The notes: generated by a model from the sequence alone, not told the origin. Numbered from the stretch's first letter, positions 42,256 to 52,243 are shown. The stretch is 64,000 nt of DNA from Parabacteroides sp. TM07-1AC (GCF_003480915.1 NZ_QUKD01000004.1:153230-217229); one strand, 5' to 3'. Translations and numbers: made by a program.

Positions 42256-45234
42256 TTAGAATGTAACACTGATACCTCCTGACAAACTACGGAGTGCAGA
42301 ATATTTTGCACCTACGGCATCATCATTACCGAAGTATGCAACACCTAAGTTCTGGCGAGCATCAAGACCTTTTCTGGAAGCGATAAGTGCCACGTTATCT
42401 CCAGAGAAGAAGATACGCAAGTTATTTACCATAAATTTAGTTGTCCATTTTTTCGGGAATGTATATCCTACCATCACGCTATTCAAGCTCAAATAGTTAG
42501 AGCTCTGAAGGAATCGTGAAGACAAATCCTGATTTCTCTTATCTGCACTGCTGATACGAGGGATATTGCTGCCTTTATTGGTTTCACTCCATGCATTCAA
42601 AATATCTTTGTGCCAGTTAGTACCTGCTGTATTTGCCTCACCACTGTGCATCAACTGTTGGTAAGAATAGTCGTACACTTTACCACCCAATTGATAAGAC
42701 AATCCTACAGAAACGTCAAATCCGCGATATTGAACAGAAGTACCGAAACCTCCGTATATCTTAGGCAAAGTAGAACCTAAATCTGATTGCTTGGCTGCAC
42801 TGAAATCATCAGTAGTAGTCATGTCTCCATTATCCGGATCTACATAATATAAAGCCTTGCCTGTTTCAGGATCAACGCCTGCATCTTTAACCAAATATGC
42901 GTTATACAAAGAACCTCCGACATTACGGATAGTTACAGAACTCTTGATACCGCCATTATTCTTTGCTGTCTCTGCCAGATCAAGAATCTTGTTCTTATAA
43001 TGAGTCATGTTCAGATTGAATGACCATGTCAAATCTTTCGTTCTGATAATATCAGCATTCAAATCTAATTCAACACCTGCATTTCTCATAGAACCAACAT
43101 TCATCGGGATCGTTGAATAACCTAATGAAATAGGCACCGGCTGGTTGTAAAGCAAATCGACTGTCTTACGGCTGAAATATTCGAAACTACCGCTTAATCT
43201 TTCTTTGAACAAGGTAAATTCAAGACCGGCATTAAAACTATATGAAGTTTCCCAGGTTATATCCTTATTACCTTTGTAAGTAAATGATGTTGCAAAATCA
43301 CCAGCACTGTTAGATACAGTATACTGATCCAAATAAGCATAATAGTTAGGAGTAATACCATCTGTAAGCAACAAGTTGTCATTACCTTGTACACCATAAC
43401 TGGCTTTTATCTTCAACAAGTCGATCCATGTAGCATCCAGATTCTTGAAGAACTCTTCCTTGTTCATCAACCACGCAGCACCAACACTACCGAAGTTACC
43501 CCAACGGTGATCCGGGTGGAAACGTGAAGAAGCATCGCGACGATAAGAAGCAGAAGCAAAATACTTTCCATCATAGTCATACTGAACACGAGCCAGAATA
43601 CCGAGTGTAGAATAAGTATCCGTAGAGGAACTTACAGTCGGAGGTGTTTGGATAGCATTGCTAAGTTCACCAATGAACGGGTTATAAAGTTTTTTGTTTG
43701 AACCTTCCATTTTCTGGATTTTCAGATTATAAGATTCATAACCTACCAATGCGTCGATATTATGTGAACCGAAACTTTGCTTATAAGTAAGCAAATATTG
43801 CTGGTTCAAACCGATATTTCTTTCATTCTTAACGTTTACATAACCTTCAGAACCAACAGCTCCGCCATAAAAAGGATTGTTCAGGATAGAACTTCTTTGG
43901 TTACTTGAGTTTACACCGACATTTGCTGTAAACTGCAAGCCTTTATACAAATCAACGATTGCGTAAAATTTAGTATTCAATACATCTGTATATGCATGGA
44001 ATTTATCCAGTTCCAAAGTTACGCCCGGATTAGCCATAGGCATGAAAGGACGAACCTGACCTGTAGAGTTACCAAAGTCATAAACAGTATAACCGCGATT
44101 ATCCACCTTTATGCTACCGTCATTATTTCTTACATAGATCGGATAAACCGGAGCAATCAGGTCGGTAATATAGAAAAGGTTACCAGATGAACCCCATTTG
44201 TCCTGAGCATCCGGAGCCTTACTGTCATAATATGTATAAGCCATATTTGCACCAATCTTCAACCAGCTCTTTGCCTGGTAGTCTACTTTTGAACGCCCTG
44301 TATAACGAGTAAAACCTGAGCCGGAAATAATACCTGCATCATCCAAATAACCTAAAGAGAAATAATAATTGATCTTTTCAGAAGCACCTGATACTGTTGC
44401 GTTATATTCCTGACGTAAATTTCCTTTATTAAAAGTATTATCATACCAGTCATCCGGTGTATAATAATAAGAACCATCACTGTAACCTAATGTTGCATTA
44501 GGATTGATACGACCGTCTGTACCGATAAAATCTTCTCCGTTAGGAGTAGTATAAACCTGATATCCTACTCCACCATTGTCTGAAGAGAAAATATTATTCA
44601 ATGCATAAGCACGAGCATCCGCAGCACTTCCTCCGGCATAAGCTTTGCTGTTATACAGAGCCTTGTATGCTGTTTCATAATACATGGCAGGGTCTTTCAT
44701 TACATTATATTGAGGTACGGCACGTGAATTGCTACCCCATTTTGCATCGACAGTTACTACTGCTTCTCTAGCAGTACCTTTTTTAGTTGTAATCAATACA
44801 ACACCATTTGCACCACGTGCTCCGTAGATTGCACTGGCAGAAGCATCTTTCAGTACACTCATCGATTCGATATCGTTCGGGTTGATCGCTGCAATATCAC
44901 CATCATAAGGAACGCCGTCAACTACGTATAAAGGAGAACTGCTAGAACTCATAGAACCAATACCACGGATACGGATAGTAGCAGCTTTTCCCGGTTGTCC
45001 GTTTGCACTCACACCCTGTACACCGGCTACCTGACCAGCCAAAGCATTTGTAACGTTTGCAACTTGGCGTTCTGCAATCTTTTCTGCTTTCATTGTAGAT
45101 GCAGATCCTGTGAACGCTGATTTCTTTGCCGTACCGTAAGCTACGACCATTACTTCTTCCAAAGCCTGTGAACTAGACTCCATTAGTACCCGCAGTTTAG
45201 GCTTAATTGCCAATTCTTGGGTTTCCATACCCAC
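42256..45234 (-). CDS. SusC/RagA TonB-dependent transporter body, silent cassette 2
   Basis: About 992 residues from the Met in SYVGMETQ. The plug (EEVMVVAYGTAKKSAFTGSA; SPLYVVDGVPYDGDIAAINP; GARGANGVVLITTKKG) and barrel (ending in GGISVTF) are intact. The sequence is strikingly similar to the expressed SusC at 52049, which points to duplication. There is no signal peptide, no carboxypeptidase-like domain and no promoter. The open frame enters at the core (45251-45264) and reaches a stop 13 codons further upstream without an ATG. Silent in this configuration. Confidence 0.92.
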   Translation of the reverse strand: MGMETQELAIKPKLRVLMESSSQALEEVMVVAYGTAKKSAFTGSASTMKAEKIAERQVANVTNALAGQVAGVQGVSANGQPGKAATIRIRGIGSMSSSSSPLYVVDGVPYDGDIAAINPNDIESMSVLKDASASAIYGARGANGVVLITTKKGTAREAVVTVDAKWGSNSRAVPQYNVMKDPAMYYETAYKALYNSKAYAGGSAADARAYALNNIFSSDNGGVGYQVYTTPNGEDFIGTDGRINPNATLGYSDGSYYYTPDDWYDNTFNKGNLRQEYNATVSGASEKINYYFSLGYLDDAGIISGSGFTRYTGRSKVDYQAKSWLKIGANMAYTYYDSKAPDAQDKWGSSGNLFYITDLIAPVYPIYVRNNDGSIKVDNRGYTVYDFGNSTGQVRPFMPMANPGVTLELDKFHAYTDVLNTKFYAIVDLYKGLQFTANVGVNSSNQRSSILNNPFYGGAVGSEGYVNVKNERNIGLNQQYLLTYKQSFGSHNIDALVGYESYNLKIQKMEGSNKKLYNPFIGELSNAIQTPPTVSSSTDTYSTLGILARVQYDYDGKYFASASYRRDASSRFHPDHRWGNFGSVGAAWLMNKEEFFKNLDATWIDLLKIKASYGVQGNDNLLLTDGITPNYYAYLDQYTVSNSAGDFATSFTYKGNKDITWETSYSFNAGLEFTLFKERLSGSFEYFSRKTVDLLYNQPVPISLGYSTIPMNVGSMRNAGVELDLNADIIRTKDLTWSFNLNMTHYKNKILDLAETAKNNGGIKSSVTIRNVGGSLYNAYLVKDAGVDPETGKALYYVDPDNGDMTTTDDFSAAKQSDLGSTLPKIYGGFGTSVQYRGFDVSVGLSYQLGGKVYDYSYQQLMHSGEANTAGTNWHKDILNAWSETNKGSNIPRISSADKRNQDLSSRFLQSSNYLSLNSVMVGYTFPKKWTTKFMVNNLRIFFSGDNVALIASRKGLDARQNLGVAYFGNDDAVGAKYSALRSLSGGISVTF

Positions 45235-45250
45235 GTACGAAATTACCAGA

Positions 45251-45264
45251 GTCTTTGCAGAACT
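45251..45264 (-). repeat. Recombination core, copy C2
   Basis: AGTTCTGCAAAGAC on the minus strand, preceded by CGT and followed by TCTGGTAATTTCGTACGT. It is identical to C1 over about 35 bases. Inverted relative to the expressed copy. Confidence 0.8.
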
Positions 45265-45421
45265 ACGTTTATCTGTAATATATTGATAATCAATGTATTA
45301 TAATTTGCGCGTAAATCTCTGTCAATCCAATAAATACCCCTATCCAAACAGCTTAAACTAATGGATTATTTTTTAGATCTATTGAAATCTAACTTATGAT
45401 AATTTATACTGAAAAAAGAAA

Positions 45422-45460
45422 GTAGAATTTGAGTAGCTAATTTGCATACTCAAATTCTAC
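45422..45460 (-). terminator. Hairpin after the second ATPase gene
   Basis: Perfect 14-base arms GTAGAATTTGAGTA / TACTCAAATTCTAC with an 11-base loop, 15 bases beyond the ATPase stop. The arms share GTAGAATTTG with the hairpin at 39082-39130. Confidence 0.7.
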
Positions 45461-45474
45461 CTAAAAGGAGGTGT

Positions 45475-46620
45475 TTACCGTAGTGAACCTGTATAAATAT
45501 TTTTTATCCAATATTCAAAAACAGGATCCTGAAGTTCGGTTATATTTCCGGGTAGAATGTCTATTAAATCTTTTTCCAAAGTCGCCTTTCTTAGATTTTT
45601 TATATTTGCAGAAGTTCCCAGTTTATATTTTGTAAGAACATCTTTCGACGAGAAATTTGTGACACCATCTGCCACCGCCAATAAAAAATTAATTTGTTTG
45701 GATGTTAATGTGTCTATTATATTGGCAAACAGAAGACTTAACTGACCTGTCAGACTTAAGAATGCTTCATCGAGAATACTGTCGGTACACTTTTTTTCTG
45801 TACGTAACCAAACTTGTTGGCTTAACTGCTGAACATAATATGGATGATCCTTTACCCTGGCTGCTATTTGATTACATAATTCTTTTGAAATTTCTTTTCC
45901 GGTATCGGAAAAGCGACTGGAAATAAATGAAATCCAATCTTCCCTTCCTATCTTGTGAAGAAATAAAATGTCCCCGAATTTATAGAATGGCATGCTATAG
46001 TCATTAAAAATATCCAGTAACATATGCCGTTTACTCCCGTAAAGACAATAACAGACAGAAGTTTGTTTCTGCCAATGAGCGCGCAGTTTACGTTGGAAAG
46101 CCAAAGAATCTTCGTATTCATTGATATTTTGGAATTCATCGATACAGACAATGATTTTTTTCCCGGTATCATTCGCTATGACTTGCGGTAAATCCAATAT
46201 TTCATCATATCCCATCTTATTATCCTTAAAACTTATTCCGAATGAAAACTCATAGGTTTGACTACTGTCTGATACTGAAATAAGCGGAGCCATTTTTCCT
46301 AAATATTTTTTTACACCGGATACAAATTCTTCCCAGGCAGAGGTTGAAACTTTTAGCAATGCATTGGCAAAAGCAACATAAAATTCTTCTTCTGTCCGGC
46401 AGTTAAATATGTCTACCTGACAAATAATAAAATCCCTACTTGAACTTTGAAGTATTTGTGCCGTCTTACTTACCAAAGAAGTTTTCCCCCAACGGCGTGG
46501 AGAAATAATGACGGTATTAACCAAGCCATTGAAATTTTGGGTAAGCAACTTAACCTCTTGTACCCTGTCTGTAAAATTATCTTTATCGGCTATGCGGCCA
46601 TACACAAAAGGAGTATTCAT
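45475..46620 (-). CDS. Archaeal-type AAA ATPase (ATPase 2)
   Basis: A 381-residue P-loop protein. Walker A is SPRRWGKTSLVSK (about 40-52), Walker B IIVCIDEFQNI, followed by a sensor-like CLYGSKRHML and a C-terminal winged-helix-like part (LTSKQINFLLAVADG; LGTSANIKNLRKATL). The family is distinct from ATPase 1 but occupies the equivalent place: after a silent susD and before the core of the next silent susC. Function unknown; it may be independent cargo or influence recombination. A 64-bp perfect palindrome lies just upstream of its promoter. Confidence 0.87.
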   Translation of the reverse strand: MNTPFVYGRIADKDNFTDRVQEVKLLTQNFNGLVNTVIISPRRWGKTSLVSKTAQILQSSSRDFIICQVDIFNCRTEEEFYVAFANALLKVSTSAWEEFVSGVKKYLGKMAPLISVSDSSQTYEFSFGISFKDNKMGYDEILDLPQVIANDTGKKIIVCIDEFQNINEYEDSLAFQRKLRAHWQKQTSVCYCLYGSKRHMLLDIFNDYSMPFYKFGDILFLHKIGREDWISFISSRFSDTGKEISKELCNQIAARVKDHPYYVQQLSQQVWLRTEKKCTDSILDEAFLSLTGQLSLLFANIIDTLTSKQINFLLAVADGVTNFSSKDVLTKYKLGTSANIKNLRKATLEKDLIDILPGNITELQDPVFEYWIKNIYTGSLR

Positions 46621-46646
46621 AACTTTTATCTATTTTTCGATTGAAA

Positions 46647-46654
46647 CAAAGGTA
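46647..46654 (-). promoter_or_regulatory. -7 promoter box of ATPase 2
   Basis: On the minus strand TACCTTTG matches TAnnTTTG, 27 bp before the ATG at 46620. The -33 region would lie inside the large palindrome 46658-46721. Confidence 0.5.
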
Positions 46655-46657
46655 ATT

Positions 46658-46721
46658 AAAACAGATGTAACCAACAAATTTGAAATCAATTGATTTCAAA
46701 TTTGTTGGTTACATCTGTTTT
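46658..46721. repeat. Perfect 64-bp palindrome without spacer
   Basis: The arms 46658-46689 and 46690-46721 are exact reverse complements of 32 bases with no loop (centre CAATTG). Each arm contains ACAGATGTAACC and CAAATTTG. It starts 3 bases upstream of the ATPase 2 -7 box and ends about 180 bases beyond the susD stop of cassette 3. It may act as operator, terminator or cruciform. Confidence 0.9.
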
Positions 46722-46898
46722 TTTACGTTAAAATATTTACCCGGACACTTTTTTTCTAATTATCAATTTGTCACTACCTTACCGGGTAAATCGGATTAAT
46801 ATACCAGGTAAATGAAAATACCTTGGCGACTAATATTTTTTAACATATCTATTTAATGCATAAAGACTCGAAAATATATCTTCTTGTCAATATGAGGT

Positions 46899-48494
46899 TT
46901 ATTCCCAACCCGCATTTTGCTGTTTTGCCAATGTCGGATTTCTTAAGATATCATTCAACGGAATAGGCCAAATAAAACGTTTGTCTGTATAAGGAATAAA
47001 TTTCTTACTGGAACTATACCATTCAGATTTAACTTCTCCGTTTACAACGAATGCACCTACGCCCTTGCTGTTGTTGTATTCAATTTTAGCCGGGATACCA
47101 CCGGAAGGGAATAGATCGTCATTTGCAAGACGATGAATATCTTCCCAACGACGGCCTTCACCGTGAAATTCAATACGACGTTCCCAAAGAATAGCTTCTA
47201 ACAGCGCTTTGGTATCAGCGAAATCTGAAGCCTTGTAACTTTCCTGTGCCGGATTTGCCAGTGATCTGTTACGCACTTCATTCAATTTTTCAAGAGCCAA
47301 TGTCTTATTGTTACTACGTGCTGCTGCTTCTGCTTCATTCAGAAGAACTTCCGAGTAACGAAGAATCGGAGCCCATGCGTCCTGAGAAGTAGGATCCTGA
47401 TATTTATCACAGTAATAATATTTGTCGGATTCACGGTATAGTAGCAAGTTACGCCGCTTGTCGTCTTTTGTCCAGTATTTGGAGTTATAAACGGTAGGAG
47501 ATGAAGTTATAATGGCACGTCCTCCGTTACGACCCGACATCATCTGACCTAAAGAACCATTGACGTCCGGATTATCTTCCGTAGTATGTTCAATCGAGAA
47601 AACAGATTCTTTGTTATCAGCACTTGAAGTAAACGGAGTAACCGGATCTGCTTCCAATTGGAAACGTCCGCCATCCAGTTTTTCAGCTTCTTCGATAACT
47701 TTAGCCCAATTCCGCATATGCAAGTAAACACGGGTCTTTAAAGCAATAGCAGCCCCTTTAGATGCGCGGGATATCTTGCCTGCAGTGACAACCTCCGGCA
47801 ATAATTGTTCTGCATCATCCAGATCTTTAATGATTTGTGCATATGTTTCAGCAACAGTTGAACGACCGATCAGCAAAGCCTCCTGAATGGCTTCCGGTGT
47901 ATTGATTGCCGTAATATAAAGCGGCATACCATAATTATTATTACCATCCACATTGTAAGGGAGTGCATAATGAACCATCAAATTATGATATGTTAAAGCA
48001 CGTAAAAACAGGCATTCGCCTTTATATTGATTAGCTGTCGCTTCATCGAGTATGCCATTGCTACCGGCATATTCCTGACCTGCATAAACTGTATTGTAAC
48101 GGTTTATGGCCTCAAAAGAAGTCTCCCACATAGCGACATTATTTGCCGTAGACAAATTGTAGGTCGCAGAATAGGTGTAATCGTAAAATACGGCTGTCAA
48201 GTTCATATCTTCGCCTCTCATTTCACCTTGTTGTATGCTGGCAGCCCCGAATGGATAACCACGTTGCCAGCCATTGTCTGAGTTGATATACATGCCGCAC
48301 TGGGCTGCATCATAAGCACCGATCATAGATAACTCACATCGTGCCGGAGTACCGTAAGCTGTCAAATCGGAGAATTTATCGACCGGAGATAGATCCACCA
48401 CATCGCTTTCACAAGCAGTGAATAAGGGTAGCGAAATTAAGGCTGCGCCCAATGCTACAACTGATATATTTTTATATAGTTTTCTATTTAGCAT
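46899..48494 (-). CDS. SusD/RagB-type lipoprotein of silent cassette 3
   Basis: A 531-residue lipoprotein (lipobox LFTAC). Typical SusD segments: AMWETSFEAINRYNTVYAGQ, KGECLFLRALTYHNLMVHYA, ALKTRVYLHMRNWAKVIEEA, and the C-terminal RIEFHGEGRRWEDIHRL with RFIWPIPLNDILRNPTL. It starts 29 bases after its susC. It is expected to be silent unless cassette 3 is joined to the promoter. Confidence 0.92.
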   Translation of the reverse strand: MLNRKLYKNISVVALGAALISLPLFTACESDVVDLSPVDKFSDLTAYGTPARCELSMIGAYDAAQCGMYINSDNGWQRGYPFGAASIQQGEMRGEDMNLTAVFYDYTYSATYNLSTANNVAMWETSFEAINRYNTVYAGQEYAGSNGILDEATANQYKGECLFLRALTYHNLMVHYALPYNVDGNNNYGMPLYITAINTPEAIQEALLIGRSTVAETYAQIIKDLDDAEQLLPEVVTAGKISRASKGAAIALKTRVYLHMRNWAKVIEEAEKLDGGRFQLEADPVTPFTSSADNKESVFSIEHTTEDNPDVNGSLGQMMSGRNGGRAIITSSPTVYNSKYWTKDDKRRNLLLYRESDKYYYCDKYQDPTSQDAWAPILRYSEVLLNEAEAAARSNNKTLALEKLNEVRNRSLANPAQESYKASDFADTKALLEAILWERRIEFHGEGRRWEDIHRLANDDLFPSGGIPAKIEYNNSKGVGAFVVNGEVKSEWYSSSKKFIPYTDKRFIWPIPLNDILRNPTLAKQQNAGWE

Positions 48495-48523
48495 AATTGT
48501 AATTTTTCTACTGTTTTATAATC

Positions 48524-51460
48524 TTAGAATGTAACATTTGCTCCAAAAGTAAACGAACGCTGCTGAGGCATACCATTCCAGTCTACGCCCAGACGAGTGT
48601 TAGTTTCCGGGTCCAAACCTGAGTACCCGGTGATAGTGAACAAATTCTGAGCCTGTGCATACACACGTACCTTTGTTATATTTATTGCCGATAAAACAGA
48701 TTTCGGCAAAGTATATCCCAAAGCCAGGTTAGACAGTTTCAGGTAATTTCCTTTTTCAACGAAGTGAGAGTCAGTGAAACCGTCATTAAACAAGACAGAC
48801 TGGTCATTATAACCGATTCTTGGAGTCATACCATCACCCGTTTGTGTAGGAGATACCCATCTGCCTAAAATTTCCTTACCGTTATTAGCAAATTCCATAT
48901 TCATCAAAGCGCTCTGGCGAGAGGCATTCATGATTTTATTACCGCCTGAGAAACGAAGGAATACATTCAAATCAAAATCTTTATAGGTTATTGTATTGTT
49001 CCATCCACCATACCAGGTAGGCATAGATGAACCTAATATTTTACGGTCGCTGGATCCTAAAGAGGATGGTTTGGATACGTCTTTAGCATTGGACGGATCA
49101 TATTCAACATAGTCATACGAGCCGAATGTATCGAACTGAACCAGGCTGCCATCAGCTTTTCTCCAGATAGGGTTACCATTTACCATATTGACACCGTAAT
49201 AGTCGTATCCGTATAGTGAACGATAAGACTCACCTTCGCGAATAATTGTATAATTGTCAATGATATCAGTTCCACCATACAATGACTTAACTGTATTCTT
49301 TACAGTAGAGAAGTTCAATTCTGAACGCCAGTTCCAATCTTTCGTTGAGATAACTGTTCCACTTACGGTCAGCTCAAATCCGGAGTTCTTAATTTTACCA
49401 ATGTTATCGTAATATGAATTGTAAGGAATACCCATTGTCGGAGGAGTCGGAACTTCCAATACAAGGTCTTTTGAATTTTTCTGCCAATAAGCCAGCTCAA
49501 ATGTCAGACGGTTGTTGAAGAAAGAACCATCCAGGCCTAAATCGAAAGTTTCGGTCGTTTCCCATTTCAGGTTGTTATTACCCATGCGGTTCCAGGCAAC
49601 ACCGGATTGCGAGCCGTACAGTTTCGCTCCATAAGTTCCCAAATACGGGAAGTTATTACCCAAATCTGAATTACCTAATGTAGCGTAGCTGGCACGAATA
49701 CGCAAATCGTTGAACCATTCGTTCACCTGAGAATCTTTCCAGAAGTTCTCACGGGATAAACGCCATGCAACAGAAGCTCCCCAAAACGTACCCCAGCGAG
49801 TATCTTTCGGCAAACTGGACAATCCATCGTAACGGATAGATGCACCTGCATAATATTTACTATCATAATTGTAGTTCGCACGGAACATATAAGAAGCAAG
49901 CCCGTTAAATGTTTTGTATCCGCCGATATCTTTTATTCCAAAAGTATTGGAGATAATATGGTCTGTAAAGAACCTGTCGGACAACTGCTGAACGGCAGCA
50001 TCTGTATATTCATACTCACTGTGAGTGTATTCCTGAACAGCTGTTGCACTTAAATTATGCACATCGTTAAATGAACGGTTAAAATTCAGGATATTTTGCC
50101 AGTTCCAGTTTTCGTAAGTTGTATTTACTTCTTCAAGCAAACCTTTACGTCCATAACCGTCACCTGATTCAGAATCCCAATACATGAAGTCTTTTACATT
50201 AGAGATATCGAGACCTCCCTGAGTTTTCAGTGTAAGTCCGTCTATAATAGTGATCTCAGCCCAACCACCACCGATGGTACGTGTATTGGTAGAGCGGTTC
50301 ACATTATTATCCAATGCCCAAACGATGTTTTGAATACCATTGTCGATATAAGAAAGATTGTTTCCGCGTCCCAATGTTTTACGGCTTTCTTTATCAATAT
50401 TGTAACCTGTTACATCATTAGGATCGAAAACGGCCACATTCGGAAGCATACGAACTCCGGCAAAACCTACACCACCCAGTGAGTTTTCCGAATTTGATAT
50501 ACCATTCAATTTGGTCCGGCTCATTTGGCCATTCAAACCAATACGTAACCATTTTGTTGCCTGCTGGGTCAAATCGGCTTTCAAAGTCAGACGATTCATA
50601 TCATTTGAACGAACAATACCTTCCTGCTCTGTAAACCCGAAAGATACATAATACTGACTTTTGTCTGTACCACCGCTGGCAGCAACGTTGTGATTATGCT
50701 GGAAACCGGTCTGGAAGATATAATCGTTCCATTTTGTATCAGGATCTGAAGCATTATAAACCGCTTGTCCTTTCTCATCCCAGTTCTCTAATTTTTCATT
50801 AGCGATCATGACAAAATCTTTTGCACCCAAAAGATCATGTAATTTAGCTGCACTGGCTGCACTTACATATCCGTCATAAGTAACTTTAGCACGTCCTTTT
50901 GTTCCCTTTTTCGTAGTGATCAAAACAACGCCATTCGCTGCACGTGAACCATAAATGGCCGTAGCAGCACCGTCTTTTAATATTTCAACTGATTCAATAT
51001 CATTCGGGTTTATATCCGACATGGCATTGAATGAAGCATACAACTGTCCCAGACCGGTTTTACCATCTCCATTGTCTCCGGTAGCGATAGGCATACCGTC
51101 TACAATAAACAGTGGTTGTGAGCTGGAGCTGATGGTACTCATACCGCGAACCTTAAACTGAGGTCCAGCACCGAGTACTCCGCTAGGGGTTGTAACTTGT
51201 ACCCCGGCAGCACGTCCTGCCAGCTGGGTATCAAATGAGGATGCTACCAGGTTGCTAAGCGCTTCGCCTCCAACTTTGGCGATAGAGCTTGTAACATCTT
51301 TCTTGCGTTGAGTTCCATAGCCTACAACGACAACCTCATCGAGGTTCTGTGTATCTGATTTCAACTTGATATAAACCCTGGAAGACACCGCCAGCTCTTG
51401 AGTTTCCATACCTACGTAAGAAACGACCAGCGTCTTTGCAGAACTATGTTTTTTATTCAC
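48524..51460 (-). CDS. SusC/RagA TonB-dependent transporter body, silent cassette 3
   Basis: About 970 residues after the shared junction. Plug: DEVVVVGYGTQRKKDVTSSI, QPLFIVDGMPIATGDNG, GSRAANGVVLITTKKG; the barrel ends in FTFGANVTF. A GTG at 51460 gives a short chance start (NKKHSSAKT) without signal peptide, so a protein from it could not be exported. The N-terminal carboxypeptidase-like domain is missing. The core is at 51432-51445, only 800 bases from the expressed copy in inverted orientation, making it the nearest switch partner. Confidence 0.9.
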   Translation of the reverse strand: MNKKHSSAKTLVVSYVGMETQELAVSSRVYIKLKSDTQNLDEVVVVGYGTQRKKDVTSSIAKVGGEALSNLVASSFDTQLAGRAAGVQVTTPSGVLGAGPQFKVRGMSTISSSSQPLFIVDGMPIATGDNGDGKTGLGQLYASFNAMSDINPNDIESVEILKDGAATAIYGSRAANGVVLITTKKGTKGRAKVTYDGYVSAASAAKLHDLLGAKDFVMIANEKLENWDEKGQAVYNASDPDTKWNDYIFQTGFQHNHNVAASGGTDKSQYYVSFGFTEQEGIVRSNDMNRLTLKADLTQQATKWLRIGLNGQMSRTKLNGISNSENSLGGVGFAGVRMLPNVAVFDPNDVTGYNIDKESRKTLGRGNNLSYIDNGIQNIVWALDNNVNRSTNTRTIGGGWAEITIIDGLTLKTQGGLDISNVKDFMYWDSESGDGYGRKGLLEEVNTTYENWNWQNILNFNRSFNDVHNLSATAVQEYTHSEYEYTDAAVQQLSDRFFTDHIISNTFGIKDIGGYKTFNGLASYMFRANYNYDSKYYAGASIRYDGLSSLPKDTRWGTFWGASVAWRLSRENFWKDSQVNEWFNDLRIRASYATLGNSDLGNNFPYLGTYGAKLYGSQSGVAWNRMGNNNLKWETTETFDLGLDGSFFNNRLTFELAYWQKNSKDLVLEVPTPPTMGIPYNSYYDNIGKIKNSGFELTVSGTVISTKDWNWRSELNFSTVKNTVKSLYGGTDIIDNYTIIREGESYRSLYGYDYYGVNMVNGNPIWRKADGSLVQFDTFGSYDYVEYDPSNAKDVSKPSSLGSSDRKILGSSMPTWYGGWNNTITYKDFDLNVFLRFSGGNKIMNASRQSALMNMEFANNGKEILGRWVSPTQTGDGMTPRIGYNDQSVLFNDGFTDSHFVEKGNYLKLSNLALGYTLPKSVLSAINITKVRVYAQAQNLFTITGYSGLDPETNTRLGVDWNGMPQQRSFTFGANVTF
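51432..51445 (-). repeat. Recombination core, copy C3
   Basis: AGTTCTGCAAAGAC on the minus strand, followed by GCTGGTCGTTTCTTACGTAG, so it differs from the other copies by several bases after the core. Confidence 0.78.
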
Positions 51461-52243
51461 TTATCACCCATCATTCATGATGAGCAGACTCAGGGGAGTA
51501 CATTACTATATAGATATGGGTAACTTTTATGCACTTTTTATCTTATTAATTTAGAAATAGAAATATTCTTGATTACGACTTTTTTTAGAGTAAAAAAATA
51601 AAAGATCAAGATGCTTTATACGAAAAATGAGTATTGAAAAAGATCCATGCGGCGTTACGTTTCAACAGTGCGTACTGTATTTCTGCATAAATTTAGGGCA
51701 AAAAAAGCTTTGTCTTTTCTACCAAAATGGACCCAACACCTTTTTAGAGCATGATTTACTTACCTAGAAGAATAAACAAGGTCCGGTTAAAAATAAGAAA
51801 ATTTAAACTATCAGCCCTGTTAATTTATGAAATAGGAAGATGAATAATTATCAGAAAACAGCCATTTGAAGGACTATTTAGTTAATTAACAGTCTGTTTT
51901 TTGTAAATTCCTGTTACATTTGTAGTGTTATAATAAATTTATTATTACATTTGCAGCTTCTCAGATATGTTTTAGAATAGGTTTTAGGCGAATTATACAT
52001 AATATAGTACAAATTAGTTATCTATAAGTTAAATAAAAAAGTGTGTCTATGAAGAAGTTGACTTATCTTCTATTTTGCCTGTTTTTAGGCATTGGATTGG
52101 CTAATGCTCAGACGACCAAAGTAACAGGTACTGTTATTTCGGCGGATGACAATGAGCCAATTATTGGTGCATCGATTGTCGTAAAGGGTACGATGGTCGG
52201 TACAGTGACTGATTTTGATGGTGCGTTCTCTTTGGATGTACCA
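51446..52243 (+). promoter_or_regulatory. Predicted invertible expression head (promoter, leader and first 65 codons of susC)
   Basis: The segment lies between the inverted cores C3 and A. It contains about 600 non-coding bases and the first 195 bases of the expressed susC. The non-coding part is AT-rich and holds the only convincing promoter of the four susC-susD units, with a possible -7 TACATTTG at 51946-51953 and an upstream repeat of the same word at 51915-51922. Inversion would turn this promoter to face cassette 3. The 580-base gap upstream of susC is therefore control DNA; I see no gene in it. Confidence 0.7.
51946..51953 (+). promoter_or_regulatory. -7 promoter box of the expressed susC-susD operon
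   Basis: TACATTTG matches TAnnTTTG. TTTG at 51919-51922 may be the -33 box, though the spacing of 23 bases is longer than usual. Transcription would start near 51960, giving a leader of about 90 bases before the ATG at 52049. Confidence 0.5.

Noticed and set aside
34309..51460. Silent susC genes as plain decayed pseudogenes
   Set aside because: The bodies are intact to the last codon, keep their susD partners and all begin at the same 14-bp word in the same frame, which random decay would not produce.
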